Shown here piece after piece: positions 17,260-25,730 of a DNA stretch of 64,000 nt; position 1 is the first letter of the stretch; each line of letters opens with the position of its first letter. The stretch lies in NCBI RefSeq assembly GCF_028464065.1, contig NZ_CP116808.1, positions 186,001-250,000 of the forward strand. Reading direction: 5' to 3'. A program made the position numbers and the translations under genes. Under the pieces are notes generated by a model, which saw nothing but the letters and a program-made list of their open reading frames with translations, was not told the origin of the DNA and did not search any database. The DNA is from Saprospira sp. CCB-QB6. GTDB taxonomy: Bacteria > Bacteroidota > Bacteroidia > Chitinophagales > Saprospiraceae.

Positions 17260-18102
17260 CTAAAGCTTGGCCAAAAAGTCGAGGCAAGCCTGCAGCATTT
17301 TTTGGCTATGCAGGGGCAGCTCAGCTCCTTCTGCAAAAGGATGGCGACCGCCAAAAACATGGTCTGCCCCTTCAATAATCTGCAATTCCGCTTTGGGGCA
17401 ATGCTCATCTAAATAATGGGCCGAGGTGAGAGAAACTGCGGGATCTTGGCTGCCATGTACAATTAAATAAGGGCAAGATAAGTCCGCTAATTTTGGTCCA
17501 AGGCGAAAAGCCTCTTCATGGGCCTTAAAGTCTTCATAAAGTTGATAATCGAGGGGCATATTTTGCTTAGTTCGTCCATTTCGGATAAACTGCCGCCCTT
17601 CTTTTTTCCAATAGGCCAAAAGGGCTTGATCTTGCCAGGCATAATCTAGCTCATGTACACTGGCCCAACTAATGAGTGCTTTGGCCCCTCTTTTTAGGGC
17701 CGTTAGGGCAGCAATGGGTCCTCCTCTGCTATGGCCGATGAGAACGGGGGCCGTTTTTTGAATCGGCCAATCACTTTTTTGGACAAAATCGAGTACGGCC
17801 TCAAAATCAAAGCATTCTTTGCTGTAGTTGTTTTGGCCAAAGGCATCAAGGTCCTCAAAATCAATAAGGTTTGGACCTAGGCCATTATGCGAAAAATTAA
17901 ATTTGAGGAAAGCATAGCCCACTTGAGCAAAAGCATCGGCTAAGGCGTTCCAATGCCCCCAATCCTTAAAGCCCTTAAAGCCATGGGCAAAAATAAGCAG
18001 CGGCCAGCCCGCTTGAGGTGGCGCTGCAGCAGGAAATCTAATGTCTAGGGCCAATTGGCGGCCAGCGGCGGCTGGAATCCAAGCCGTTTTCTTCTCTAAC
18101 AT
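17260..18102 (-). CDS. Alpha/beta hydrolase
   Basis: 280 residues, serine hydrolase of the alpha/beta fold resembling dienelactone-hydrolase-like or peptidase S9-like esterases. The oxyanion region is LLIFAHGFKGFKDWGHWN, the nucleophile elbow GHSRGGPIAAL (about 122-127), the acid in LIVHGSQDPAVSL, and the catalytic His in IIEGADHVFGGRHPF. No signal peptide, so cytoplasmic. The substrate cannot be told. Flanked by GC-rich repeats on both sides, it is a single-gene unit. Confidence 0.85.
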   Translation of the reverse strand: MLEKKTAWIPAAAGRQLALDIRFPAAAPPQAGWPLLIFAHGFKGFKDWGHWNALADAFAQVGYAFLKFNFSHNGLGPNLIDFEDLDAFGQNNYSKECFDFEAVLDFVQKSDWPIQKTAPVLIGHSRGGPIAALTALKRGAKALISWASVHELDYAWQDQALLAYWKKEGRQFIRNGRTKQNMPLDYQLYEDFKAHEEAFRLGPKLADLSCPYLIVHGSQDPAVSLTSAHYLDEHCPKAELQIIEGADHVFGGRHPFAEGAELPLHSQKMLQACLDFLAKL

Positions 18103-18175
18103 ATTCTATTTTGTTCTTAAAGTAATTTTATGTGGAGAGTTCATTTTTCAGCTAAAGCATTCAAACACGGCCATT

Positions 18176-18392
18176 TGCAGGCCTTGGCCTGCAGCGGCTG
18201 AGGGATGGAAAAGGGTGGCCGAAGGCCAGACCGAGCCAGCTTGCTGGCGATGGGCCGAGCAGACTTGCGAGCCTGAAACAGCCCGACCCGCCCGATAATT
18301 CATGAGGGTTTCAACCCTCATTTTGTATAGCTTCGCAAAGCGATACCGCTTTGCGCTGGGTTTCAACCCGACGGAAGGGGCAGCCCCAAAAC
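18176..18392 (+). repeat. GC-rich interspersed repeat, copy 9, with palindromes
   Basis: Reads gcagcggctgagggatggaa, ggtggccgaaggccagaccg, the slot hairpin gccagc tt gctggc (18235-18248) and gggccgagcagacttgcgag. It then has atgagggtttcaaccctcat (18302-18321) and gctgggtttcaacccgac, ending ggggcagccccaaa. Layout equals copies 7 and 17. Confidence 0.85.
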
Positions 18393-18468
18393 TTAACTAA
18401 AAATAATGAAATCTTGCTGAAGTCGGGCATTTTCAGGGCAAGCTGTTCCAGTTGCTTAAAGTTCTTTG

Positions 18469-18476
18469 TATTTTTG
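18469..18476 (+). promoter_or_regulatory. Candidate -7 box (TAnnTTTG) for the polyprenyl synthase
   Basis: tatttttg matches TAnnTTTG, 83 bases before the start codon of the downstream gene. A TTG lies upstream at 18452-18454, but the 14-base spacing is shorter than usual. Confidence 0.35.
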
Positions 18477-18559
18477 CAAAAAATGGGGGCTAGGCTCATC
18501 CTTTTAGGCGAGATCTTGTTCCTTTAGAAATGAAATTGTAGACACTTTTATAGCCGCCC

Positions 18560-19540
18560 ATGAAGACCTTGATGAGTTTGAACCAGATAAAAGCCCCGAT
18601 TGCCGAAGAACTGAAGACCTTTGAGGGGGTATTTGAGGAGGAGCTGCGCTCGCAGGTTTCTTTATTAGATACGATTATGCGCTTTGTGGTGAAACGCAAA
18701 GGCAAGCAGGTTCGGCCGCTATTTATCTTTTTATCGGCCAAAATTTGTGGCGAAATTGGGGAGATGAGTTATCATGCCGCCTCTTTGATTGAGATGTTGC
18801 ATACGGCCTCTTTGATCCATGATGATGTGGTGGATGATTCTATGCAGCGCCGTGGATTTTTCTCGCTCAATGCGCTTTGGGGCAATAAAGTGGCGGTATT
18901 GATTGGTGATTATATGTTGGCCAAGGGGCTTTTGCTTTCTTTAAAAAATGAAGCTTACAATTTGCTGCAAATCAGCTCAAATGCCATTAAGGAAATGAGC
19001 GAAGGCGAGCTTTTACAGATTGAAAAAGCGCGTCGTTTGGACATCAAAGAAGAGGTTTATTATGAGATTATCCGCAAGAAAACGGCCTCTTTAATTGCTG
19101 CGGCCTGTGCTTTGGGAGCGGCTTCTGTGGGCGCTACTGAGGAAGAGGTGGAGCGCATGCATTTGTTGGGCGAAAAAATTGGAATTGCCTTTCAGATTCG
19201 CGATGATTTATTTGATTTTGGCGATGGAGATGCGGGCAAACCGCAGGGCAATGATATTCAGGAGAAGAAGATGACCTTGCCTTTGATTCACGCCTTGAAT
19301 ACGACGGATAAAAAGACCAGAAATTATATGGTCAATATTATCAAGAATGAAAACACCAACCCTAAGAAAATACAGGAAGTAACAGATTTTGTCTTGCAAA
19401 GTCCAGGCATTGCCTATACCCGTCAAAAAATGTATGATTATCAGGAGGAGGCTATAGCATTAATAAGAGCGTTTCCCGCATCGGAGGCGAGAGACGCTCT
19501 AGAAGGTTTGGTCCGTTTTGTAACGGAGCGCAAAAAGTAA
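18560..19540 (+). CDS. Long-chain polyprenyl diphosphate synthase
   Basis: 326 residues, trans-isoprenyl diphosphate synthase of the IspB/GerC3 type. Such enzymes condense isopentenyl diphosphate with an allylic diphosphate to build the menaquinone side chain. Both Asp-rich motifs are present: the first in LIHDDVVDDSMQRRG (about residue 88) and the second in FQIRDDLFDFGD (about 215). KGKQVRPLFIFLSAK near the front is the conserved substrate-binding KxxRP block. Chain length cannot be read from the sequence. It stands alone, with repeats upstream and a convergent TM2 gene downstream. Confidence 0.92.
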   Translation: MKTLMSLNQIKAPIAEELKTFEGVFEEELRSQVSLLDTIMRFVVKRKGKQVRPLFIFLSAKICGEIGEMSYHAASLIEMLHTASLIHDDVVDDSMQRRGFFSLNALWGNKVAVLIGDYMLAKGLLLSLKNEAYNLLQISSNAIKEMSEGELLQIEKARRLDIKEEVYYEIIRKKTASLIAAACALGAASVGATEEEVERMHLLGEKIGIAFQIRDDLFDFGDGDAGKPQGNDIQEKKMTLPLIHALNTTDKKTRNYMVNIIKNENTNPKKIQEVTDFVLQSPGIAYTRQKMYDYQEEAIALIRAFPASEARDALEGLVRFVTERKK

Positions 19541-19595
19541 AGGCGGCTTTAGGCAAATGCTTAATAAGTTGCTCTATTTACATGGCTCATTGAGT

Positions 19596-19964
19596 TTAAA
19601 ATACAGCGCCGCCAGTATGCAAACTACCATAAATCTCATCGGCAATTTTGCGGTTGTGTTCCCAAGCCATATTTTTGTGGTTAATCGCATCTACAATATT
19701 CCCCACCATACAAAGACCTCCAGTAAATAAGTAGAGAATACCCATTCCAACTTGTCCCATCATAAAGCGATGAATACCTGAAACCCCTATCAAAAGAGCT
19801 CCTAATGAAAAGGCTAAAACCATAACAGGGTCCAATCTTCGCCCTTTATAGATACGCAAAAAACTTCTACGGTCGGCTTCATCCATATCATGGACAATAC
19901 CCGATAAATATTCTACTTCTGAAAGCTCAGCTTTAGGGAGCAAAACCATAATATCTTTTCTCAT
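19596..19964 (-). CDS. TM2-domain protein
   Basis: 122 residues. The C-terminal half carries a TM2 domain: two membrane segments joined by a short turn (VLAFSLGALLIGVSGIHRFM, then MGILYLFTGGLCMVGNIVDA), with the family's G-x-x-G-x-H-R-F and D-A-I-N-H motifs. The N-terminal 45 residues are acidic and cytoplasmic. TM2 proteins have no settled bacterial function. It converges with the polyprenyl synthase, 55 bases away. Confidence 0.85.
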   Translation of the reverse strand: MRKDIMVLLPKAELSEVEYLSGIVHDMDEADRRSFLRIYKGRRLDPVMVLAFSLGALLIGVSGIHRFMMGQVGMGILYLFTGGLCMVGNIVDAINHKNMAWEHNRKIADEIYGSLHTGGAVF

Positions 19965-20010
19965 GGGAATTTTATTTTAAGTTTTAAATGAATGGTCTAG
20001 AAAGATGCAA

Positions 20011-20493
20011 CTAATTTTCTTCTTTGGCAACAAAGTCCTCTAAAAGTTGTAGCTCTCTTGGGTTGAGTGGGATCCAAACCGAGGTCCAGCGCCCTTCTTC
20101 AAAATACAAGCGGTCATTTTTGCGCCCACTATAGCGATAACCAATCTTCATTTGATCAAAAATTTCGGAATGGCATTCGGGCCCATCACGTTCATAAAGT
20201 TGTTTAAATCCAGGATCACTTTTATCCACATATAGCTTAGGCGCATTGAGCTCAAATAAAAGCTCCCCATTTTCTAACTTCCACTGCCCATCAACTACCG
20301 TAAAATATTTGCCTCCTCCAGGGATTTCATTTTTACTATAGCGCTTAAAAGAGTGGTCTTTTTCCAAAATTAAATAGGAGTCGGTTAATAAACGACTGTG
20401 GGTCCAGCCCCCAATCAAACTTTCCTCCGATTGGGCAAAGTCTGGCCCACAAGAAAATAGCGCTAGGCATAAAATAATCGCTAAATATCGCAT
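20011..20493 (-). CDS. Lipoprotein, lipocalin-like, paralogue 1
   Basis: 160 residues; signal peptide MRYLAIILCLALFSCG with a lipobox cysteine at about 15. The mature protein starts with a GGW/GxW-type lipocalin-like opening (LIGGWTHSRLLTDSYLILEK), followed by beta strands (GGGKYFTVVDGQWKLENGEL). It aligns with the next gene upstream (20494-20991) through GGK-x-V-x-G-x-W-x-L-E-N and a final TSVWIP / SWKPASS region. The genes abut, so they are one operon. Function unknown. Confidence 0.72.
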   Translation of the reverse strand: MRYLAIILCLALFSCGPDFAQSEESLIGGWTHSRLLTDSYLILEKDHSFKRYSKNEIPGGGKYFTVVDGQWKLENGELLFELNAPKLYVDKSDPGFKQLYERDGPECHSEIFDQMKIGYRYSGRKNDRLYFEEGRWTSVWIPLNPRELQLLEDFVAKEEN

Positions 20494-20991
20494 CTAAAGT
20501 TCTGTTTTTTTGCTGTGTGCTCTACGAAATTCTTCCATTTCTTTAATTTCACTACTGCTAGCGGGCTTCCAACTTGCACCATCCAATTGCAGCTTCTCAT
20601 TCTTTTGGCCTGTACAACGAAAACTAATTTCCTGGTCTTCCATCGCCTCCACATTCAACTCTGGCGCAATAAGTTCTATGGCCGCCTCAATCGTTTTTGC
20701 ACTTCCTTCTGTCGCAATCTCAGGCACGCCCTTATACTGAATGCGCAAATCCTCATTCTCTAAGCTCCAAGTTCCACGAGCAACCATCAAAGCTTTGCCA
20801 CCCATCGGAATATTGACCTGAATATAATTGGCTACACTATGGTCGGCCCCAAATTCCATATAGGTTTTAGAAACCAAAGTCACTTGCTTCCATTGCCCCA
20901 CAACTTGCCGCTCGGCATCGGTCAACAAAAGACTACAACTGCTCAACAAAAAGAGCATAACAAAAGAAAAACTGTAGGCTACTACTTTCAT
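20494..20991 (-). CDS. Lipoprotein, lipocalin-like, paralogue 2
   Basis: 165 residues; signal peptide ends LLSSCSLLLTDAE with a lipobox cysteine at about 19. It is a diverged paralogue of the downstream gene: VVGQWKQVTLVSKTYMEFGA, then GGKALMVARGTWSLENEDLR, then FRCTGQKNEKLQLDGASWKP. The stop codon directly abuts the start of paralogue 1. The family resembles the bacterial lipocalin-like DUFs; role unknown. Confidence 0.72.
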   Translation of the reverse strand: MKVVAYSFSFVMLFLLSSCSLLLTDAERQVVGQWKQVTLVSKTYMEFGADHSVANYIQVNIPMGGKALMVARGTWSLENEDLRIQYKGVPEIATEGSAKTIEAAIELIAPELNVEAMEDQEISFRCTGQKNEKLQLDGASWKPASSSEIKEMEEFRRAHSKKTEL

Positions 20992-21008
20992 AAAAGTTTA
21001 TGGTTTAA

Positions 21009-21518
21009 TTATTTATGTTCTTTTAAAAAATCTTCAAGTAAATCAACATTAGCCTGGCTATAAGCTGGTATAACTTGCCGCTCCTCTCCTTCTCCTATCA
21101 CTAAATCCCCCTCCTCTGTAATTTCATAGAACCGCTCAATAGCAAAATCCTTTTCCAAATCCTTCAAAAGACCATCCTGCATTTCATTTATTTTCATCCG
21201 CATAGCAGTATTCTTCAATGCCGAATTAATGGCTATTTCTGGAGGATCTTTTTTGTCGAAGCGCAAAGATAACTTCCCATCAATCAGCTCCCAATTCATC
21301 TTTACCTTCATAAGAAATTCACCCGTAAATAGATTCGAATAAAAAAAGTAAAAGTTTGCCTGATGATTAGGATTGAGCTGTAGGCATAATATAGCGTCAT
21401 CCTTCTCCTCTCCCCAATTGCCCAACAGCTGCTGCTCTTCTCGAGAAGGTTGAAAAAGACAAGTTGCTACAGTAATAGCAAGTAGAACAAATACACTAAT
21501 TTTAACTAGGGTCTTCAT
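21009..21518 (-). CDS. Lipoprotein, lipocalin-like, paralogue 3
   Basis: 169 residues; signal peptide (VFVLLAITVATC) with a cysteine at about 21. The mature part, QQLLGNWGEEKDDAILCLQL, then MKVKMNWELIDGKLSLRF, then ERFYEITEEGDLVIGEGEE, follows the same order of strands as the two downstream paralogues and is more diverged. It lies 17 bases upstream of paralogue 2, first gene of the three-gene unit. The open frame 21515-21871 above it is mainly repeat and is not a gene. Confidence 0.7.
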   Translation of the reverse strand: MKTLVKISVFVLLAITVATCLFQPSREEQQLLGNWGEEKDDAILCLQLNPNHQANFYFFYSNLFTGEFLMKVKMNWELIDGKLSLRFDKKDPPEIAINSALKNTAMRMKINEMQDGLLKDLEKDFAIERFYEITEEGDLVIGEGEERQVIPAYSQANVDLLEDFLKEHK

Positions 21519-21539
21519 ATTTTAAATTTATTGTTTTTT

Positions 21540-21691
21540 GTTTGGGGCTGCCCCGCCCTACGGGCGGGTCGGGCTGTTTCGCAGCTCGCTGTTCGCTCGG
21601 CCCTTCGGCGGCACAGCCGCCTTGGTCTGGCCTTCGGCCACTGCTGTCCATCCCTCAGCCTGCGGCCCTTCGGGCCTGTCCCGCAAAAGGA
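21540..21691 (-). repeat. GC-rich interspersed repeat, copy 10
   Basis: Reads tggggctgccccgccctacg, cgcagctcgctgttcgctcg, the slot hairpin ggcggc aca gccgcc (21607-21621), ggtctggccttcggccactg, and ccatccctcagcctgcgg. Confidence 0.85.
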
Positions 21692-21692
21692 C

Positions 21693-21983
21693 CTAAGCAT
21701 TCCAAGCCAGACGAATGAGCCGATAAATGCGGTGTAGAAGGATAGCAATAGCGGGTAAACCCAAAGGGTGCATTTCCCAAGATTTGGCCAAATTGCCTTG
21801 CAGTGCAAATGCCACCGATCGGCCCAAACCACAGCCCCAACAACTATCAAAACCAATAGCTCGATAAACACAAATGCTAAAATGTTCTATCGCATCAGGC
21901 TGGGCAAATAGGGCCAAATAAATCAGCGCAAATAACCAAACAGCTAATTCAAAATAGCTACGAAAAAGTTTCCGAAGGATCAC
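21693..21983 (-). CDS. DUF2752 membrane protein
   Basis: 96 residues. It matches DUF2752 by SCWGCGLGRSVAFALQG followed by AKSWEMHPLGLPAIAILL, the family's C-x-x-CGL-x-R and HP-L-G signatures between two membrane segments. Inner-membrane, function unknown in the family. Its start overlaps the stop of the esterase gene by 4 bases, so it is co-translated. Confidence 0.85.
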   Translation of the reverse strand: MILRKLFRSYFELAVWLFALIYLALFAQPDAIEHFSICVYRAIGFDSCWGCGLGRSVAFALQGNLAKSWEMHPLGLPAIAILLHRIYRLIRLAWNA

Positions 21984-22465
21984 AATAATCTTAAAATTTC
22001 TTTAACGCCCTGCTGAAAAAAAGGCAGGGGCGTCCGATGTCCATGCTCGCCCCAAAGGTAATGCAACTGCTCCTTTTGAGGCCAATTGGCCGCCAAAAAG
22101 GCCTGGCTGCTACTGGGCGCTATCAATTGGTCATTTTGGCCAAAGGCCAACAGCAATAAAGGCGTTTTTTCTCCGCTCTGATCGGCCTTTACCTTTACAG
22201 ATCGCACGCCTAAAGCGGGATTAAACAACAAAGCGGGAAGATCTAACAAACGAGCCAGATGATACGCAAAATAACCGCCCATACTGCTCCCAACTAAGAG
22301 GTCTATCTCTTGCTCTAGCACTGCTTTTTGAGTCATTTCAAATAAAAAGGGCTGGCTTTTATATGGCATGGGCGGCGCCCAAACCTCATGGCCCTCTGCT
22401 TGGAGCCAGTTGGGTTTGGGGCCGCCCACCTTAGATTCTAGCCCATGGAAATAGGCAATTTTCAT
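21980..22465 (-). CDS. YqiA-like esterase (UPF0227-type alpha/beta hydrolase)
   Basis: 161 residues from the ATG at 22465 (MKIAYFHGLESKVGGPKPNW), chosen because the first six residues of the longer frame overlap the upstream gene. The nucleophile elbow is LLVGSSMGGYFAYHLARLL, and the terminal His is probably in WGEHGHRTPL. Small single-domain hydrolases of this type are cytoplasmic esterases of unclear substrate. It lies 4 bases downstream of the tonB-like gene, at the end of the TonB cluster. Confidence 0.82.
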   Translation of the reverse strand: MKIAYFHGLESKVGGPKPNWLQAEGHEVWAPPMPYKSQPFLFEMTQKAVLEQEIDLLVGSSMGGYFAYHLARLLDLPALLFNPALGVRSVKVKADQSGEKTPLLLLAFGQNDQLIAPSSSQAFLAANWPQKEQLHYLWGEHGHRTPLPFFQQGVKEILRLL

Positions 22466-22469
22466 CTGC

Positions 22470-23315
22470 TTATTTTTGGACAATGCTCATGGTAATTACG
22501 CCCTTGGCTTTAAAGCCCTTATCTGAAGGATCGTATTTTCTTTTGAGCGCACATTTTTCTAATAGATCAATTTCTACCGCCTTGGTAAACTGCGCATTTT
22601 GAGGAAAATCCTTTACGCTAGCCATTTTGGCCTCAATAACATTCCCATCAGGATCTACCAAGATTTCAATATAAGCAGTACGGTTGCCCGACTCAAACTG
22701 AGAGAGTTGGTTGGCGCTCAATTCACAATTACAGGCGCTTAGGCAATTTCGGCCTGCGCCCAATTCGCCTGTACCTTCGCCTTCTTTTCCTTTTCCAATT
22801 CCACCTAGGTCATCTTTTTTTCCTGCGGGAGTTCCCTGCTGGCCGGGGCCTGTTTTATTTCCATTTCCAGCACCTGGAAAGCTGGGCGTATAAGTATTTG
22901 AAGAGCTTGATGAAGAGGAAGAAGAATTATTGGTATTGGTGTTTTCGCTAGGCGTATTTTGGGGTGGTGTGGGTGTGGGTTCCGTTTTCACAGCCTCCGA
23001 CTCCATATTATCATCCGTTTGGACCTCCTCAATTTCTTGGGTAGTTGGCGTGGGATTATTCTCTTCTTGTGGTTGTGGGTCTGTTGTGGGCGTAGGATTT
23101 TCAGAAGCGCTGCCCCCAGCAATTTGAACATTACCAAAAGAGGCTTCTAGTCCCCCCGCCTCCTTGAGTGGATATTCATAGCTAAAGAACCGCCAAAAAA
23201 TAAGCGTGAGCAGGAGAATCAAAAAGACCAGAGCCCCAATGCGGGCAATATTTCGATCTTTGCTTTGGCTCAGATGATCTGCACCGGGTTGAAATTCCAT
23301 TTCTTGAGTAGACAT
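22470..23315 (-). CDS. tonB: TonB-like energy transducer
   Basis: 281 residues. One N-terminal membrane anchor (IGALVFLILLLTLIFWRFF, about 27-45) is followed by a long Pro/Thr/Ser-rich, acidic periplasmic linker (about 75-165, including a poly-Ser run). A C-terminal TonB_C-like domain contains NRTAYIEILVDPDGNVIEAK. Such proteins carry proton-motive energy from ExbB/ExbD to outer-membrane receptors. It is the last component of the exbB-exbD-exbD-orf-tonB run, with a GC-rich repeat interposed at 23370-23503. A gliding or Tol-like role is also possible. Confidence 0.82.
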   Translation of the reverse strand: MSTQEMEFQPGADHLSQSKDRNIARIGALVFLILLLTLIFWRFFSYEYPLKEAGGLEASFGNVQIAGGSASENPTPTTDPQPQEENNPTPTTQEIEEVQTDDNMESEAVKTEPTPTPPQNTPSENTNTNNSSSSSSSSSNTYTPSFPGAGNGNKTGPGQQGTPAGKKDDLGGIGKGKEGEGTGELGAGRNCLSACNCELSANQLSQFESGNRTAYIEILVDPDGNVIEAKMASVKDFPQNAQFTKAVEIDLLEKCALKRKYDPSDKGFKAKGVITMSIVQK

Positions 23316-23369
23316 AAGGCTATATTTTCTAACTAAAATAAGAGAGGTTTGGGCCTAGTTCCGCATTTT

Positions 23370-23503
23370 GCAGGCCCGATAGGGCCGCAGGCCTAGCGAT
23401 GTGCAGCAGTGGCCGAAGGCCAGACCGAAGCCTGAAAGGCTGAAGGGCCGAGCGAATAGCGAGCTGCGAAACGTAGCGCCTGCCGCAGGCAGGAGGCCCC
23501 AAA
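23370..23503 (+). repeat. GC-rich interspersed repeat, copy 11
   Basis: Reads cgatagggccgcaggcctag, ggccgaaggccagaccgaag, the slot hairpin agcct gaa aggct (23429-23441), and gggccgagcgaatagcgagc, ending caggcaggaggccccaaaa. It interrupts the TonB cluster between two genes. Confidence 0.85.
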
Positions 23504-23534
23504 ACAACATACTATATATAGGCCAGTAAAAAAT

Positions 23535-23915
23535 TTAGTTCCTCGGCAGAGTATAGAGTTGCAAATCGGCTTGTTCGAAGGCGTTGGCCACCTGAATGAG
23601 GGGGGCTATTTCTTGGGCAGTTGCTTTGGGGGGCAAATAAAAGTGAATTTGCATATTGGGGTTAAGATCTTGGTAGCGCTCGACCTTTTGTCGAAGTTTG
23701 GGGGCAAAGCCCTCAAAATCTACGGTATCTCCTTGGACCCAATAGCGGCCCTGCGGCAGGCATTCGACTCTGAGAATGGTCGTTTTGTAGCTTTGCAGCA
23801 GGGCTTGAGTAAAGAGATAGAAGAATAGCCCCATTCCTAAGATGACCAAAATGAGCAAATAGATGCGCCAGGAAGACAATTTTTGCGGAGCAAGGTTTTG
23901 TCGGAATCTGGACAT
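23535..23915 (-). CDS. Membrane-anchored protein in the ExbD cluster
   Basis: 126 residues with one membrane segment (WRIYLLILVILGMGLFFYLF, about 16-36) and a periplasmic domain. The end, PPKATAQEIAPLIQVANAFE then DLQLYTL, resembles the last helix and strand of ExbD periplasmic domains, so it may be a divergent ExbD-like subunit. The TM lacks the conserved Asp of true ExbD. It lies 4 bases after exbD2 and is clearly in that operon. Confidence 0.65.
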   Translation of the reverse strand: MSRFRQNLAPQKLSSWRIYLLILVILGMGLFFYLFTQALLQSYKTTILRVECLPQGRYWVQGDTVDFEGFAPKLRQKVERYQDLNPNMQIHFYLPPKATAQEIAPLIQVANAFEQADLQLYTLPRN

Positions 23916-23919
23916 AGGG

Positions 23920-24327
23920 CTATAATCGAGTGGCCAAAATCATTTTGACGCCCACATCATTGAGGGCATCAACTACCGAAACTAGGGTTTGGGCATCGAC
24001 CTTGGGATGTACATCTAGGATGACGGTCACATCGCCAGCGGCTCGGCCATCGGCAAGGACATATTGGCCAATTTTGGCTTTGAGGGCGGGGATATCCACC
24101 TTCAGTTGATTAAATCGAATTTCCTTCGTTTCATTGACCACAATAATTGCGGGTTTATTGGAGGAAATTGGTTTGGAACGGCTGGAGTTGGGCAACTTGA
24201 GGTTGATTGCCGTCGGGTTGACCAAAGAAGAGGTCAACATGAAGAAGATCAACAACAAGAAGATAATATCGGTCAGCGAGGACATATTAAACTCGGCCGA
24301 AACCTCTGTACGTTTTTTCAGTCCCAT
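23920..24327 (-). CDS. exbD: ExbD/TolR biopolymer transport protein 2
   Basis: 135 residues. The N-terminal membrane segment SSLTDIIFLLLIFFML carries the conserved proton-path Asp (about residue 20), and the periplasmic domain ends GDVTVILDVHPKVDAQTLVS. ExbD works with ExbB as the proton channel that energises TonB. The N-terminus is almost identical to the upstream exbD1 (S-AEFNMSSLTDIIFLLLIF), so the two arose by duplication. Spacing is 23 bases from exbD1 and 4 bases to the next gene. Confidence 0.92.
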   Translation of the reverse strand: MGLKKRTEVSAEFNMSSLTDIIFLLLIFFMLTSSLVNPTAINLKLPNSSRSKPISSNKPAIIVVNETKEIRFNQLKVDIPALKAKIGQYVLADGRAAGDVTVILDVHPKVDAQTLVSVVDALNDVGVKMILATRL

Positions 24328-24350
24328 AATAAATTGGAGCTTTTGAGGCC

Positions 24351-24770
24351 TTAAGGATCGGTGGCCAAGATGAGGCGAGCCTTATGTTTGTTGCTCAACG
24401 CCATAATTTCGACGATGGTGCTGGTGGGCTCGTTTTTGTCTAGATTGAGGACAATAGTCACCTCGGTTTTGATTCCTTTTTGACGATTCTTTTCTCTTTC
24501 CTCGATAATCCGAAGTTCCATTCGGCGGTCCAAGTTTTCTTTAGTGACCAGCTCTGACTCAAGAAAATACTCGCCTTCGGGAGTAACCGAAAGGGCAATA
24601 TTTTGAGGAGAGGGCGTGGTACTGCTAGAGGTTGGGCGATCGAGGTTTTTGAGATTGGGGCTCGTCAGGCTAGAAGTAAGCATAAAAAAGATGAGCAGCA
24701 GAAAGATGATATCGGTTAGTGAAGACATATTGAATTCGGCCGATACCGAGCTGCGTTTACTGAGTCCCAT
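24351..24770 (-). CDS. exbD: ExbD/TolR biopolymer transport protein 1
   Basis: 139 residues. It has the same N-terminal membrane segment with the conserved Asp (SSLTDIIFLLLIFFMLTSSL), then a Ser/Thr/Pro-rich linker and the ExbD periplasmic fold (EVTIVLNLDKNEPTSTIVEI). It follows exbB by 25 bases. The paired exbD genes suggest a heteromeric ExbD, as is common in Bacteroidota gliding and TonB clusters. Confidence 0.92.
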   Translation of the reverse strand: MGLSKRSSVSAEFNMSSLTDIIFLLLIFFMLTSSLTSPNLKNLDRPTSSSTTPSPQNIALSVTPEGEYFLESELVTKENLDRRMELRIIEEREKNRQKGIKTEVTIVLNLDKNEPTSTIVEIMALSNKHKARLILATDP

Positions 24771-24795
24771 AAGCTAAAAGGTTTTGCTCAGGGGC

Positions 24796-25494
24796 CTAGG
24801 CGGGCTCCTGAAGCAGGTCCATAAATTCAACGGTGGCGGCTTCCATCTTAAAGATGACGCGTCCCATGCTTGCGATCAGTGAGTTATAGCCGATAAAGGC
24901 GATAATTCCGACAAAAAGACCAAAAGCTGTAGTAATTAGGGCTTGGTAAATACCGCCTGCGAGGGCTTCTGTACTTACATCTCCGCCAGCCATATTCATA
25001 AAAGAGAGGATCATCCCGGTTACGGTACCAAAAAAGCCAATCATGGGAGCGGCACCAGAAATAGTAGCCAAGGTAGAGAGGCGTTTTTCGAGCTGGAAGA
25101 TTTCTAGGTTACCTACATTTTCTACAGCGGCATTGATATCCTCTAGGGGTTTACCGATGCGTTGTAGGCCTTTGGCCACCAAACGAGCTACGGGTGTATT
25201 GGTTTGACGGCAAAGTGCTAGGGCTGATTCTACGTCTCCAGTTTGAACGAAGCCGCGAATTTGGGCCATAAAGTTTTCGTCTAGATCGCCAGCGCGCTTA
25301 ATGGTGAGGTAGCGCTCGATTAGAATATAAACGGCCATAACGGCTAAAAGAAGCAGAATTACTGCAATGACAACCCCGATAGGGCCACCCGAAAAAATGA
25401 CCTCAATAAGGGAAAAGCTTACCTCTTCTGGAACTACTTCGCCTGTGTCGGCTACATTAGTAGTAGGGTCTTGAAACAGAAAGAATGGAAACAT
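24796..25494 (-). CDS. exbB: ExbB/TolQ/MotA proton channel protein
   Basis: 232 residues with three membrane segments: about 33-58 (IGVVIAVILLLLAVMAVYIL), 145-165 and 180-205. The MotA/TolQ/ExbB signature reads STLATISGAAPMIGFFGTVTGMI, then GIYQALITTAFGLFVGIIAFIG. It forms the stator channel with the two ExbD proteins encoded next. First gene of the operon. No TAnnTTTG box is obvious upstream. Confidence 0.93.
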   Translation of the reverse strand: MFPFFLFQDPTTNVADTGEVVPEEVSFSLIEVIFSGGPIGVVIAVILLLLAVMAVYILIERYLTIKRAGDLDENFMAQIRGFVQTGDVESALALCRQTNTPVARLVAKGLQRIGKPLEDINAAVENVGNLEIFQLEKRLSTLATISGAAPMIGFFGTVTGMILSFMNMAGGDVSTEALAGGIYQALITTAFGLFVGIIAFIGYNSLIASMGRVIFKMEAATVEFMDLLQEPA

Positions 25495-25730
25495 AATCTG
25501 CCAGTAGATTTAGGGTTAAAAATCGATATGATGGGCTAGGAAACTAGCAATTTTAGCAATAATAAATAATATTTCGACAAGAAAAAGGCTTTGAAGGTTT
25601 AATTTCTATTTAAAGGCCTTTAAACTGCTGGATTCTATTTTTTACGTCTGCCAAGGCCTGAAGCGCCCTGATAGACCTGACTTTTAGCCTCTTCTTAAAA
25701 GAAAACTGTCCTTTAGCTATTTAGTGGATA

